From: UBA12158 sp035562735
GTDB taxonomy: Bacteria; Patescibacteriota; Microgenomatia; UBA12405
Reading direction: 5' to 3'
DNA: 46,138 nucleotides
NCBI GenBank assembly: GCA_035562735.1
Contig: DATMWB010000048.1
Coordinates: 1 to 46,138, forward strand
Shown here: in pieces, positions 25,094 through 33,450 of the stretch
How positions within the stretch are numbered: position 1 is the first letter of the stretch
How the letters are laid out: every line of letters begins with the position of its first letter
Notes under the pieces: model-generated
The model's database searches: none
The model's input: the letters and a program-made list of their open reading frames with translations, nothing else
What the model was told of the DNA's origin: nothing
Program-made: the position numbers and the translations under genes

Positions 25094-25897
25094 ATGGAAT
25101 TAAGTATCATTATCGTAACTTGGAATACCGCGGATATCACTTTAAAAAATATCCAAACTATAAAAAAATTTTTAAAAAATACTTCTTACGAAATAATTGT
25201 TGCTGACAATGGCTCGTCTGATGACACAATAAAAAAGTTAAAAAAAGAGGGTGGTATAAAAATAATTGAAAACAAGGAAAATCTAGGATTTGGTAAAGGA
25301 AACAATGTTGCAGCTTCACAAGCAATAGGTGATTATCTTCTTTTTTTGAATTCAGATATGGAATTAATTGACAACAAACTTCGAGATATGTTGGATTTTA
25401 TAGGTAAAAACACACAAGTAGGTATCATCGGACCAAAATTTTTGAATATTGATAAAACAGATCAAGGTTCGGTCTTTCCACCTCAAAGTTTAATTAATGC
25501 CTTTAAGGAGTTTTGGCTGGGTCAAAGCACCTATTCAAAGTATGTTCCCAAATCAACAAAACCCAGTGAAGTCTCTTCAATTTCTGGTGGTGCAATTTTA
25601 ATCCGTCGCCAACTATTCAATAAAATTGGTGGTTGGGACAAAAGGTATTTTATGTACTTTGAGGACTTAGAATTATGTCGTCAAGTAAGAAAACTCGGGT
25701 ATAAAATATATTACTATCCAAAGTGTCGTTTTATCCACCGTCATGGTGCTAGTGGGAAGTCTTTGGCTGATGCTTCGAACCAATGGCGTCGTCTAATTCC
25801 TAGCTCAAAAATTTATCACGGGACTCTAAAGCATTACCTTTTATTTCTAGTCACTTGGTCTGGGCAAAAATGGCAAAAAATATTTTCGTCAAGCTAA
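25094..25897 (+). CDS. GT2 glycosyltransferase, rhamnosyltransferase-like
   Basis: The 267-aa relative of the preceding gene shows LSIIIVTWNTADITLKNIQTI, ADNGSSDDT, KENLGFGKGNNVAASQA and LLFLNSDMEL (NSD). SGGAILIRRQLFNKIGGWDKRYFMYFEDLELCRQVRKLGY follows. The motif spacing is standard for WbbL-like GT2s, and the protein ends soon after a hydrophobic helix (HYLLFLVTWSGQ). It follows the previous gene by 3 bases and overlaps the next, from its chosen ATG, by 28. It closes the block of seven cytoplasmic transferases (20434-25897). Confidence 0.86.
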   Translation: MELSIIIVTWNTADITLKNIQTIKKFLKNTSYEIIVADNGSSDDTIKKLKKEGGIKIIENKENLGFGKGNNVAASQAIGDYLLFLNSDMELIDNKLRDMLDFIGKNTQVGIIGPKFLNIDKTDQGSVFPPQSLINAFKEFWLGQSTYSKYVPKSTKPSEVSSISGGAILIRRQLFNKIGGWDKRYFMYFEDLELCRQVRKLGYKIYYYPKCRFIHRHGASGKSLADASNQWRRLIPSSKIYHGTLKHYLLFLVTWSGQKWQKIFSSS

Positions 25898-27156
25898 GTA
25901 TAAGAAATATTTTAATATTTGCATTTATCATAAGAATAATTTTGTTACCACTATCTTTTCATGGAGACGTGCAAGTAAATTATTTATGGGGTAAAAGTCT
26001 CAGTATTTTTGACTGGAATGGTTTTTACGAAAATATTAATCACAACAACTATTATCCGCCAGACCAGCCTATGCTTATCTTAATATACGATTGGACAATA
26101 AATATTGTATTTAAATACTTGTCAAAAACACTCTATTTTCTTTATTCAAATACAGGCTTATTCTCATCACGTTATATTTACTGGTTTTTTGAAAACGGTA
26201 ATCAAATTTTATTGAAATTTCCAATGCTTATCGCAGATATTTTAATAATATATTTTAGTTATCGTTTCACTCTCGAAAAATTTTCCCTAAATAAAGCAAA
26301 AATAATTTCAGTTATTCTTTCATTATATTTACCATATACCTACAATAGTTCCCTATGGGGGAGTGGAGATAGTATTATTAATTTATTTGCTCTTGGATCT
26401 ATATATCTTTTTTATCAAAAAAAACATGTGTTGCCAGTAATATTTTACCTAACATCAATTTTTTTCAAGCCCACTCTTCTCATATGGTTTCCAATTATCC
26501 TAATAATCCTAATAAAACAAAGGACACCTATATTAAAAAGCACATTAATGTTGACAGTAGGTGTTATATGTTTGTATATAATTTCTACGCCTTTTACCAA
26601 TAGTATTCCCTTGATATGGTTATTTCATACAATAAAAAATCAGATAATATTTGGCAGTCTTGATTATTTAACCGTTAATGCTATGAATTTATGGGCTCTA
26701 ATATACGGATTTGGCACCTCGAGTGATACACATTTAATCAAAGAAATACTATCGATAAGAGACATATCCTTATTTATTTGTCTATTTTTCTATTTAATTA
26801 TTATCAAAAATTTATACTTTTCCTTTAATTTAAAAAATGTTTTACTTTCTATGTCACAAGTTACTTTAGTTACCTTTTCCTTTATGACCAGAATGCATGA
26901 AAGATATTCATATTCATCTCTTCTCCCCCTTTTAATGCTTTGTTTATACGACGCAAAGTACATAAAATACTTTGTAATTTTTACAATTACTCACACTTTA
27001 AATATTATCTACAGTTGGTGGTTGCCAATATTAAATCCAATTGCGGAATTTATTGCCTTTGAAAAAAATATAGTTATTATAAGTATAATAAATGTTCTCT
27101 GTACTATATGCCTAGTGTTTACAAATAGTAAATATAGATTAAATGGCAAAAAATAA
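25870..27156 (+). CDS. GT-C membrane glycosyltransferase (PIG-M/ALG/GT87-like)
   Basis: The 428-aa protein has about 11 membrane segments. It differs from the GT39 genes: the first loop reads SFHGDVQVNYLWGKSL with a single Asp (about residue 33). PPDQP follows at about 60. WGSGDSIINL near 160 corresponds to the WGQxD motif of ALG6/PIG-M/GT87-type enzymes. FMTRMHERYSYSSLLPLL (about 340) is a conserved late loop. ATG 25870 is preferred over 25855 because MAKNIFVK places the start at a normal distance before TM1. It is a close paralogue of the gene at 30363. Acceptor and sugar unknown. Confidence 0.78.
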   Translation: MAKNIFVKLSIRNILIFAFIIRIILLPLSFHGDVQVNYLWGKSLSIFDWNGFYENINHNNYYPPDQPMLILIYDWTINIVFKYLSKTLYFLYSNTGLFSSRYIYWFFENGNQILLKFPMLIADILIIYFSYRFTLEKFSLNKAKIISVILSLYLPYTYNSSLWGSGDSIINLFALGSIYLFYQKKHVLPVIFYLTSIFFKPTLLIWFPIILIILIKQRTPILKSTLMLTVGVICLYIISTPFTNSIPLIWLFHTIKNQIIFGSLDYLTVNAMNLWALIYGFGTSSDTHLIKEILSIRDISLFICLFFYLIIIKNLYFSFNLKNVLLSMSQVTLVTFSFMTRMHERYSYSSLLPLLMLCLYDAKYIKYFVIFTITHTLNIIYSWWLPILNPIAEFIAFEKNIVIISIINVLCTICLVFTNSKYRLNGKK

Positions 27157-28486
27157 AATTAGTCTTAAAAAAATAGCTCTATTTCTTCTCCTTACTTTTA
27201 TAGCTATTGGTGTCAGAATCATTCCATTTCCTGGGACTGAAAAAAGAGATTTGCTGGTTCACTACGACTGGTCAAAAATAATTTATAAGCAAGGTCTAAA
27301 AGACATCTATTTTAAATCTGACTGGTCATATTCTCCTCCAACTCAGCCACCCCTAATGATGCTTTCTTTTTGGACATCAAGACACTTATATGAAAACCGA
27401 TACATATTGTCTGAATTGCATAATTCTATTCACCTACCCCCTTCATCATTCATAATTTGGTTTGATGAGCATGGTGAATATTTATTGCTACGTCTTTGGG
27501 CCATCGCGGGAGATATCTTATCCGCCTTCCTGATATATTTTATCGTTAAAAAGTATCTAAAAAAACAAAAAATAGCCTTAACAAGTTTTATCTTTATGCT
27601 CTTTAATCCATTAAGCTTGTTTGAAACTACGATATGGGGTCAAAACGATATTATTTCAACTTTTTTTGTTTACCTTGCCTTCGTTTTTGTCTCCCATAAA
27701 AGTGCCGTAGTATTTTCTCCACTCTTATTTCTAGTGGGTTTGTTTGTAAAGCCCACTTCATTAGTTTTACTACCATTCTATGTTGTATTTCTTTTAAAAA
27801 ATTCTGGAGTAAAAACATCGAGCCTACAAAAAATATTTATATCAATCATTCTCTGTCTAGGATTAACTTTTATTGCTTTTAAACCATTTGTGAATGAAAA
27901 AAATAATTATATAAAAGAAATTAAAAATATAGTAGTCAATCGAATGGCACCATCGTCGAAAGGAGTTAGTCGGGCATCGAATTCCGCTTTCAATATATAT
28001 TCACTTATTTACGATTTAGATAAAACATTAGGAAGTAAAAAAATTCTTAGTCTTTCATTAGATTCTATCGGTCTAATTGCATTTGTTCTAATAAATATCA
28101 TTTCAATACGATATTTAGTCATTCACAAAAAACAAAACCAATCACCTATTCATCTTTTCTTCTTAATATTTTTTATATCTGAAGCTACATTCTTATTTAT
28201 GACCGGCATGCTTGAAAGATATTTCTTTCCAGCTTTTCTAGCCTCAGTTTTACTCATGTTTCTCGATTATAAAAACTTTGGAATGTATATTATTATCCAA
28301 AATATAATTTGGTTCCTAAATCTATTTTATTCATATTATCAGAGGGAGATTCCTTGGATAAAAGACCTTTTTGAAATGAATTATTTTCTACTTATAAGAC
28401 TCTTGTCACTAGCCAGTATCATTAATTTTGTACTTATCTGCCGAATTTATTTTAAGAAATATTTCCCCACCAAAAATCAATATTAA
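27143..28486 (+). CDS. GT-C membrane glycosyltransferase (PIG-M/ALG/GT87-like)
   Basis: The 447-aa polytopic protein follows the same plan as its upstream neighbour: EKRDLLVHYDWSKII in the first loop and SPPTQPPLMML in the second. ETTIWGQNDIISTFFVYLAF carries a textbook WGQND, LFVKPTSLVLLP follows, and FMTGMLERYFFPAFLAS replaces the usual MHERY with MLERY. Start ATG overlaps the previous gene by 14 bases. Its last 35 bases are also the end of the convergent minus-strand gene. Probably uses a polyprenyl-phosphate sugar on the outer face. Confidence 0.79.
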   Translation: MAKNKISLKKIALFLLLTFIAIGVRIIPFPGTEKRDLLVHYDWSKIIYKQGLKDIYFKSDWSYSPPTQPPLMMLSFWTSRHLYENRYILSELHNSIHLPPSSFIIWFDEHGEYLLLRLWAIAGDILSAFLIYFIVKKYLKKQKIALTSFIFMLFNPLSLFETTIWGQNDIISTFFVYLAFVFVSHKSAVVFSPLLFLVGLFVKPTSLVLLPFYVVFLLKNSGVKTSSLQKIFISIILCLGLTFIAFKPFVNEKNNYIKEIKNIVVNRMAPSSKGVSRASNSAFNIYSLIYDLDKTLGSKKILSLSLDSIGLIAFVLINIISIRYLVIHKKQNQSPIHLFFLIFFISEATFLFMTGMLERYFFPAFLASVLLMFLDYKNFGMYIIIQNIIWFLNLFYSYYQREIPWIKDLFEMNYFLLIRLLSLASIINFVLICRIYFKKYFPTKNQY

Positions 28487-29852
28487 TTTGACCAAGATAT
28501 TTAATATTCAAAAGAATTGCCCCTGCAAATATAATTAAAACCAAAAGTTTAATGATATAAGTACGCTTGATTTTTAGTAATTCACTTAAAACAAACAAAA
28601 ATATTATTCCCGAAACCCCAAACCTCCAAAACTGAGAATACTTTTGAAATTCAAAGACATTAATTAGTCTATCTATATTTGCCCCAACTACAATTAGCAG
28701 CATCAAAATAACAGCAAACAAATTTTTACTTTTTGTTAGTCCAAGTGATAGAAATCTACCTAAACCAATAATAAGTAAAGGCCAAAAGGGGAATGTATAC
28801 CAACCATATGGCTGACTTCCAAAAAATATATAGACTATTAGATAGGCAATTATGGCAAGCTTAATTAATTTGTCTCCAATATTTTTTTGTGTCTTAATAA
28901 GTGATGCAAAAAATACAAACCATCCACTTATAACCCAAATTTCTGGCAAGAATTTATGTTGGGTCAATCTTTGATTTCTAACTAATTCTAAAATTGAATT
29001 AACCCCAATTCCATAAAATCTATTGTAATTAGAAAATAATATCGTTTGAAAATTTTCCCATCCATAAACAAGACCGTATATTACAAATAAAAATGAGATA
29101 GGCAAACTTATGGCTAGAAAAAAGCTTAAATCTTTCCAAAAAAGCTTATTAATTTTTTTATATTTAATAAAAAGAGAAAATATAATTATTAAGTAACAAA
29201 CAATACCTGTAAGTTTAAACAAAGTTGCCCCACCAGCGATCAAGGCAGAGATAAATAGCCACTTATCACCCTTATTTTTTAGATATAAACTGATGCTAAT
29301 CAAACAAGCCAAGATACAAGGAATAATAGCGTTTTCAGCCTGTATCATGCGACTACTCAAAACAACTAAAGGGGCAGTCGCATATATTAGACCAGTAAAA
29401 AGAGCAGCAACATAACCAAAATTAATATAAGAAAAAATAATTGCCAAAGCAACTGACAAGCTTCCAATAACAATAATTGGTTTTCTAATAACTAAACTAC
29501 TAATGTCTCCAAATACTCTAGCGCCATTGGCATAAGCATAACCACCAGTAATTAATCCCAACAAAGGCGGATGATCCATCCAGGGATAGTTTATTTCAAA
29601 GGGATCACTAGGAATAACCTGCATATAGTGGTCTACATTTAGGTATCTTTTCTCTAAATTTTTATAACCAGGGAATCCTGAAACAGCCACAGGCATACCA
29701 GTTTTTAAAAGTGACAATCCCACCCAAGAGTAGCTATATTCATCTGTTGATTGACCTGGAATTGGTATTTCAGCATAGTTCTTCTTTCTAACAAAAAATG
29801 CCAACAATACTACTAAAAACAAAGTGGTCAATATAAAAACTTTTTTTATCAC
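28452..29852 (-). CDS. GT39 family membrane glycosyltransferase (ArnT/PMT-like)
   Basis: The 466-aa multi-pass enzyme has TM1 (5-21) followed by QSTDEYSYSWVGLSLL with catalytic-type Asp37-Glu38. WMDHPPLLGLITGGYAYANG carries the classic HPP (94-96) of the second external loop. About eleven membrane segments follow and the protein ends in a short hydrophilic tail IDFWWGNIS. It is the only clearly GT39-type gene on the minus strand. Its start overlaps the stop of the small upstream minus gene by 4 bases, so the two form a little operon. Its end overlaps the convergent plus-strand gene by 35 bases. Confidence 0.85.
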   Translation of the reverse strand: MIKKVFILTTLFLVVLLAFFVRKKNYAEIPIPGQSTDEYSYSWVGLSLLKTGMPVAVSGFPGYKNLEKRYLNVDHYMQVIPSDPFEINYPWMDHPPLLGLITGGYAYANGARVFGDISSLVIRKPIIVIGSLSVALAIIFSYINFGYVAALFTGLIYATAPLVVLSSRMIQAENAIIPCILACLISISLYLKNKGDKWLFISALIAGGATLFKLTGIVCYLIIIFSLFIKYKKINKLFWKDLSFFLAISLPISFLFVIYGLVYGWENFQTILFSNYNRFYGIGVNSILELVRNQRLTQHKFLPEIWVISGWFVFFASLIKTQKNIGDKLIKLAIIAYLIVYIFFGSQPYGWYTFPFWPLLIIGLGRFLSLGLTKSKNLFAVILMLLIVVGANIDRLINVFEFQKYSQFWRFGVSGIIFLFVLSELLKIKRTYIIKLLVLIIFAGAILLNIKYLGQINIDFWWGNIS

Positions 29853-30316
29853 TTCTTTTCATTTTCAAATTGATAACACTCCACCGTTGACGCTTCTAAA
29901 ACTGAAGAGTTTTTGTTTAATGAAGTAATCTTTGTTCCATTTATAGAACAATCCCACATATCGCTTTCACTTAAATTACCATCAAAGTTCAATATCCGAC
30001 CATATTCATTTATCACTCCAACAATACTTTTATCTTTAAATGCATTCATCGCCAGAGTACTTGTTGACTTACTTCCATCCTGACAACCAAAAACAAATTT
30101 TATATATTCACGACCAACCTTTGGTTCACCAAGTAAGCCCGACTTACAAAAATCTATATTTTTTGACATCAAAACCGGTCTACCAGCTATTAATTGCTCT
30201 AGTGATTCTTTTGAAAAATTTTTGTTTACCTGATACTTTAATCCAAAAAACAATATCAATCCCAAAAAAACATAAATAATTCCAAAAATCTTTAAATATC
30301 GTATTCGTTGTTTCAT
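29849..30316 (-). CDS. Small single-pass membrane protein, unknown function
   Basis: The 155-aa protein has a basic start, one membrane segment (about 9-27) and an exposed domain with four Cys residues: FCKSG, FGCQDG, WDCS and VECYQ. That spacing could allow two disulfides. Visible motifs such as GVINEYGRILNFDGNLSES do not match a family I recognise. It is encoded first in a two-gene minus-strand operon with a GT39 enzyme (ATGA coupling). It could be an accessory subunit or an independent surface protein. A divergent 46-base gap separates it from the GT-C gene at 30363; a weak -10-like TATTCT lies about 10 bases before its ATG. Confidence 0.6.
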   Translation of the reverse strand: MKQRIRYLKIFGIIYVFLGLILFFGLKYQVNKNFSKESLEQLIAGRPVLMSKNIDFCKSGLLGEPKVGREYIKFVFGCQDGSKSTSTLAMNAFKDKSIVGVINEYGRILNFDGNLSESDMWDCSINGTKITSLNKNSSVLEASTVECYQFENEKK

Positions 30317-30349
30317 GTAAAACTAAGAATATGTTACCAAATATTTTGA

Positions 30350-30355
30350 TACTAT
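30350..30355 (+). promoter_or_regulatory. Extended -10 promoter next to a TTG start
   Basis: TACTAT preceded by TGA (extended -10) ends 7 bases before TTG 30363. The only alternative starts, ATG 30372 and ATG 30381, would have leaders of about 9-18 bases with no room for a normal ribosome-binding site. The spacing is the same as at other starts in the window. Confidence 0.45.
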
Positions 30356-30362
30356 AGATTAG

Positions 30363-31646
30363 TTGGGAAAAATGCTGGAAATGATAAACAAAATAAAAAT
30401 AAAATATATTTTTCTTGTAGCGGCTTTTCTCAGGTTAATTTCATTACCCTGGACCTTTCATGGTGATATCAAAGCTACTTATTGGTGGGGAAAGTTTGCC
30501 CTAGATTTTGGTTGGCGGGGTTTTTACGACTGGCTAAATTTTGGTGGCTATGGGCGACCAGATCAACCCATGATAAATATTTACTATGATTGGCTTGTAA
30601 GAATTGTTTATCAAATACTCTATCAAGTATTGTGGTTTCTCAATACTCACATTCCTGCCTTTCCCTCAAATCTGATTACTTGGTATGTCGAATTCGGAAA
30701 TTTAGTTTTACTTAAAATTCCCATGCTCTTGGCCGACTTACTTCTAATATATTTAGCCTATCGTTTTTCAAAAAAATTCTTTAGCGAGCAAAAATCAAAA
30801 ATAATTGCATTGATTTTGGCTCTATATCCACCATTTATTTACAATACTGCCTTTTGGGGGAGTGGGGATAGTATTGTCAATTTACTTGCCATTGTTAGTC
30901 TAATATTCATATGGCAAAAAAAGTATATATTTTCAGTATTTTTCCTAATAATTTCCATCCTCTACAAACCATCGTTACTTATCTGGGTACCAATATATTT
31001 TGTAATCGCTTTAAAAAATAAAATAAGTCTTAAAAAAATAATTCTAGTGACACTATTTTCACTAGCTCTTGTGTATCTGATAAGTTATCCTTTTGCTCCA
31101 AAAGAAATTAACCCTATTTTATGGTTCATAAAGACTATGACTTCTCGGATACTTCCTGGATTTATGCCTCATTTGACGGCCAATGCGATGAATTTCTGGG
31201 GACTTCTATACGGTCTCGAGTTAAAACTAGACAACATACTCTTATTTAATTTTATTACAGCTAGAACTTTATCAATTCTTATTTGTATTCCCTTTTATAT
31301 ATATACCTTAGTCAAGTTTTACCGTCATTTTACTTTAAAAAATTTACTTTTTACCCTAACATCCTTTACTCTTGTCACCTTTACCTTTATGACCAGAATG
31401 CATGAACGATACACTTATCCTGCTCTACTACCCTTATTATTATTGGGATTTTACGACCCAAAGCTTTTAAAATACTTTATTATTCTTTCAGTTACCCATT
31501 TTTACAATGTCTTGTGTGCTTGGTGGCTTGACGGTCTACTATACTTTTATCCACTTGTCGCAGTTAGCAGTCTTATCAATATATTCCTTACTTTGAAAAT
31601 TGTTTTTTGGAATCCAAACGAAAATAGTAAGCACTTGCAGCAATAA
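30363..31646 (+). CDS. GT-C membrane glycosyltransferase (PIG-M/ALG/GT87-like), paralogue of 25870 gene
   Basis: The product is 427 aa from TTG 30363, or 424 or 421 aa from the in-frame ATGs at 30372 and 30381; I favour TTG only because of promoter spacing. Landmarks match the gene at 25870 almost one for one: TFHGDIKATYWWGKF, GRPDQPMINIYYDW, LLKIPMLLADLLLIYLAYRFS, NTAFWGSGDSIVNLL, ANAMNFWGLLYG, and TFMTRMHERYTYPALLPLLLLGFYD. These are clear paralogues separated by one GT-C gene and a minus-strand pair. Its last 59 bases overlap the end of the convergent minus-strand gene. Predicted outer-face sugar transferase with unknown acceptor. Confidence 0.78.
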   Translation: MGKMLEMINKIKIKYIFLVAAFLRLISLPWTFHGDIKATYWWGKFALDFGWRGFYDWLNFGGYGRPDQPMINIYYDWLVRIVYQILYQVLWFLNTHIPAFPSNLITWYVEFGNLVLLKIPMLLADLLLIYLAYRFSKKFFSEQKSKIIALILALYPPFIYNTAFWGSGDSIVNLLAIVSLIFIWQKKYIFSVFFLIISILYKPSLLIWVPIYFVIALKNKISLKKIILVTLFSLALVYLISYPFAPKEINPILWFIKTMTSRILPGFMPHLTANAMNFWGLLYGLELKLDNILLFNFITARTLSILICIPFYIYTLVKFYRHFTLKNLLFTLTSFTLVTFTFMTRMHERYTYPALLPLLLLGFYDPKLLKYFIILSVTHFYNVLCAWWLDGLLYFYPLVAVSSLINIFLTLKIVFWNPNENSKHLQQ

Positions 31647-33390
31647 GTAGTAGCCACCACCACCAAAATCCTCCAATTTTCATTAATATATTCTGGTAGG
31701 ATTCCTTTCCGGAATTGTAAAAAACCACCTTCCATCTATTTTGATCATCTAGTTTAATTTTTAAAAATCCATCTTTGGTAATAATATTTTTAAGTTCAAG
31801 GCTTATCTCCTTACTATTAGACATTGATTTAGGAACATCAACACGAAGCCAACTATTTGCCTCGGCATTAAAACCACTTATCTCTTTTTCAAAAGTACTT
31901 CCAATATCATCACTCACAAATAAAGTACCCCTGTCTTCAGAATTAAGGTTGGGGTTATCAAGAGAAATCTCAAAATATTTAAGACTATTTTCAGTGTTAT
32001 ATTTATAAACTTTTTTAGTCAGCTCACTAAAATATATTTTGTTTTCTCCAGAGCCCGATTCCTTTCTTTTATCAACTTCAATTAGGGGAATTAAGATCAA
32101 TACAATCAAAAAAAATATCCAAGGAATCAAAATTAAGTATCTACTTATTTTGAAATCAGCTAATTTTACAAAAGGTTTTTTAAATTTTGAAAATAGATAA
32201 AAAAGAGATAAACCAGCTAAAATACTTTGAAAATAGTTTATAAATTGGGAAAATTCTACACCTCTATTGTTTAACAATTCAACAAAACTAGGATAATTAA
32301 TTAAATTCGGATTCAATGGAGTTATTATTCCCCAAGTCAAAAATCTGTCATTAAAACCTAGAATTAAACCCAACCAAGAGATAAATACAAAAAACCAAAT
32401 CAATAAATCAACCTTTCTCACCCCCAACAATGCCCCCCATATGGCAATGAATGGCACAGTCCACAACATCCATTGTGGATTAAAATGGCTAAAACCTAAA
32501 ATTACTAGTGAGGACTGAAATATTGCTAATGAACCATAAGCAATATTTTTTTTATTATCTTTGTTTACAAAAAACTTAAATGCAATTAAAACTAGTAAAG
32601 TTGGCACAATCAAAATTAATTTATCAAATCCTATTGGCAAGTTAGCAATAAACATCCTTTGCGACAACCCTGAGTTCAATACTGCTTCTGTAAAATATGT
32701 TTTTCCAATCCATGGAAGTAATATAAGACCATATACAGAAATTACCCCTGCAGTTTTTTTTATCGTTTGAAATATATTTTTTTCACACGCTAGCAAAAAT
32801 ACTATTGACCATATGAGAGGATAATTTTTCACTCCAGCCGCAATTCCCCATAAAATTATACTTAAAAAACTTTTTTCAAAAAATAATATACCTAATAAAA
32901 ATAAAAATATCGCTACAATATCATTTTGCCCCATCATTACCAGTGAATATATAGTTACGGGATTAAAGTACCAAAATAATGTCGCATAACGAGCCTTTAC
33001 CTCATTGCCTGACCATTTTTTTACGATTAAAAATATTACATAACCGCTCAATAAACCCAAAACCAACAAAGGAAATTTTACAGCTAAATTATATCGAAAT
33101 GAGTTATTGTCAAAATTAGAATTAACACTATCCAAGTCTAACCACTTATCAAAACCATTTCCGGCTATAATTTTAGAGATAGGATAATGAAGCTTGAGCC
33201 ACCAAAAATGTGCCGGTGGATAATGAAAATCAGGAATATCAAGGTTGTGGGAATCAAGATAAGAATAAATATCCCACACACTTGAATTTTCTAATGCCGG
33301 ATACCTAAGCGTTAGCTTTGTGTCAGGGTGGTAGCTAATTGGTGCCAATAAAAAATATACGATACTTGCTAGTAATATTATTTTTTTCAC
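31588..33390 (-). CDS. GT-C membrane glycosyltransferase with extra C-terminal external beta domain
   Basis: The 600-aa protein starts at GTG 33390. The membrane core (about 1-435) has a first loop SYHPDTKLTLRYPA, LDIPDFHYPPAHFWWLKL, VMMGQNDIVAIFLF (MGQND, like WGQxD) and FNPQWMLWTVPF. It carries about 150 residues more than its GT-C neighbours. A hydrophilic, beta-like external domain (about 440-570, with IYFSELTKKVYKYN, LFVSDDIGS and LFVSDD-distal SWLRVDVPKS) is followed by a last TM rich in Trp (GGFWWWWLLL) and a basic tail. This extra part may bind a glycan. A TATACT ends 7 bases before the GTG. Convergent overlap of 59 bases with the plus-strand neighbour. Confidence 0.77.
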   Translation of the reverse strand: MKKIILLASIVYFLLAPISYHPDTKLTLRYPALENSSVWDIYSYLDSHNLDIPDFHYPPAHFWWLKLHYPISKIIAGNGFDKWLDLDSVNSNFDNNSFRYNLAVKFPLLVLGLLSGYVIFLIVKKWSGNEVKARYATLFWYFNPVTIYSLVMMGQNDIVAIFLFLLGILFFEKSFLSIILWGIAAGVKNYPLIWSIVFLLACEKNIFQTIKKTAGVISVYGLILLPWIGKTYFTEAVLNSGLSQRMFIANLPIGFDKLILIVPTLLVLIAFKFFVNKDNKKNIAYGSLAIFQSSLVILGFSHFNPQWMLWTVPFIAIWGALLGVRKVDLLIWFFVFISWLGLILGFNDRFLTWGIITPLNPNLINYPSFVELLNNRGVEFSQFINYFQSILAGLSLFYLFSKFKKPFVKLADFKISRYLILIPWIFFLIVLILIPLIEVDKRKESGSGENKIYFSELTKKVYKYNTENSLKYFEISLDNPNLNSEDRGTLFVSDDIGSTFEKEISGFNAEANSWLRVDVPKSMSNSKEISLELKNIITKDGFLKIKLDDQNRWKVVFYNSGKESYQNILMKIGGFWWWWLLLIAASAYYFRLDSKKQFSK

Positions 33391-33397
33391 TGTCTTT

Positions 33398-33403
33398 AGT
33401 ATA
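33398..33403 (-). promoter_or_regulatory. -10 element, leaderless geometry, minus strand
   Basis: TATACT on the minus strand (AGTATA on the plus strand) ends 7 bases before the GTG start at 33390. It lies in the 60-base divergent gap before the plus-strand gene at 33451. No TGn extension and no clear -35. Confidence 0.5.
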
Positions 33404-33450
33404 AAATAAATCCATATTAAAAGAAATAAAGATAAGCGATTACCATAAAA

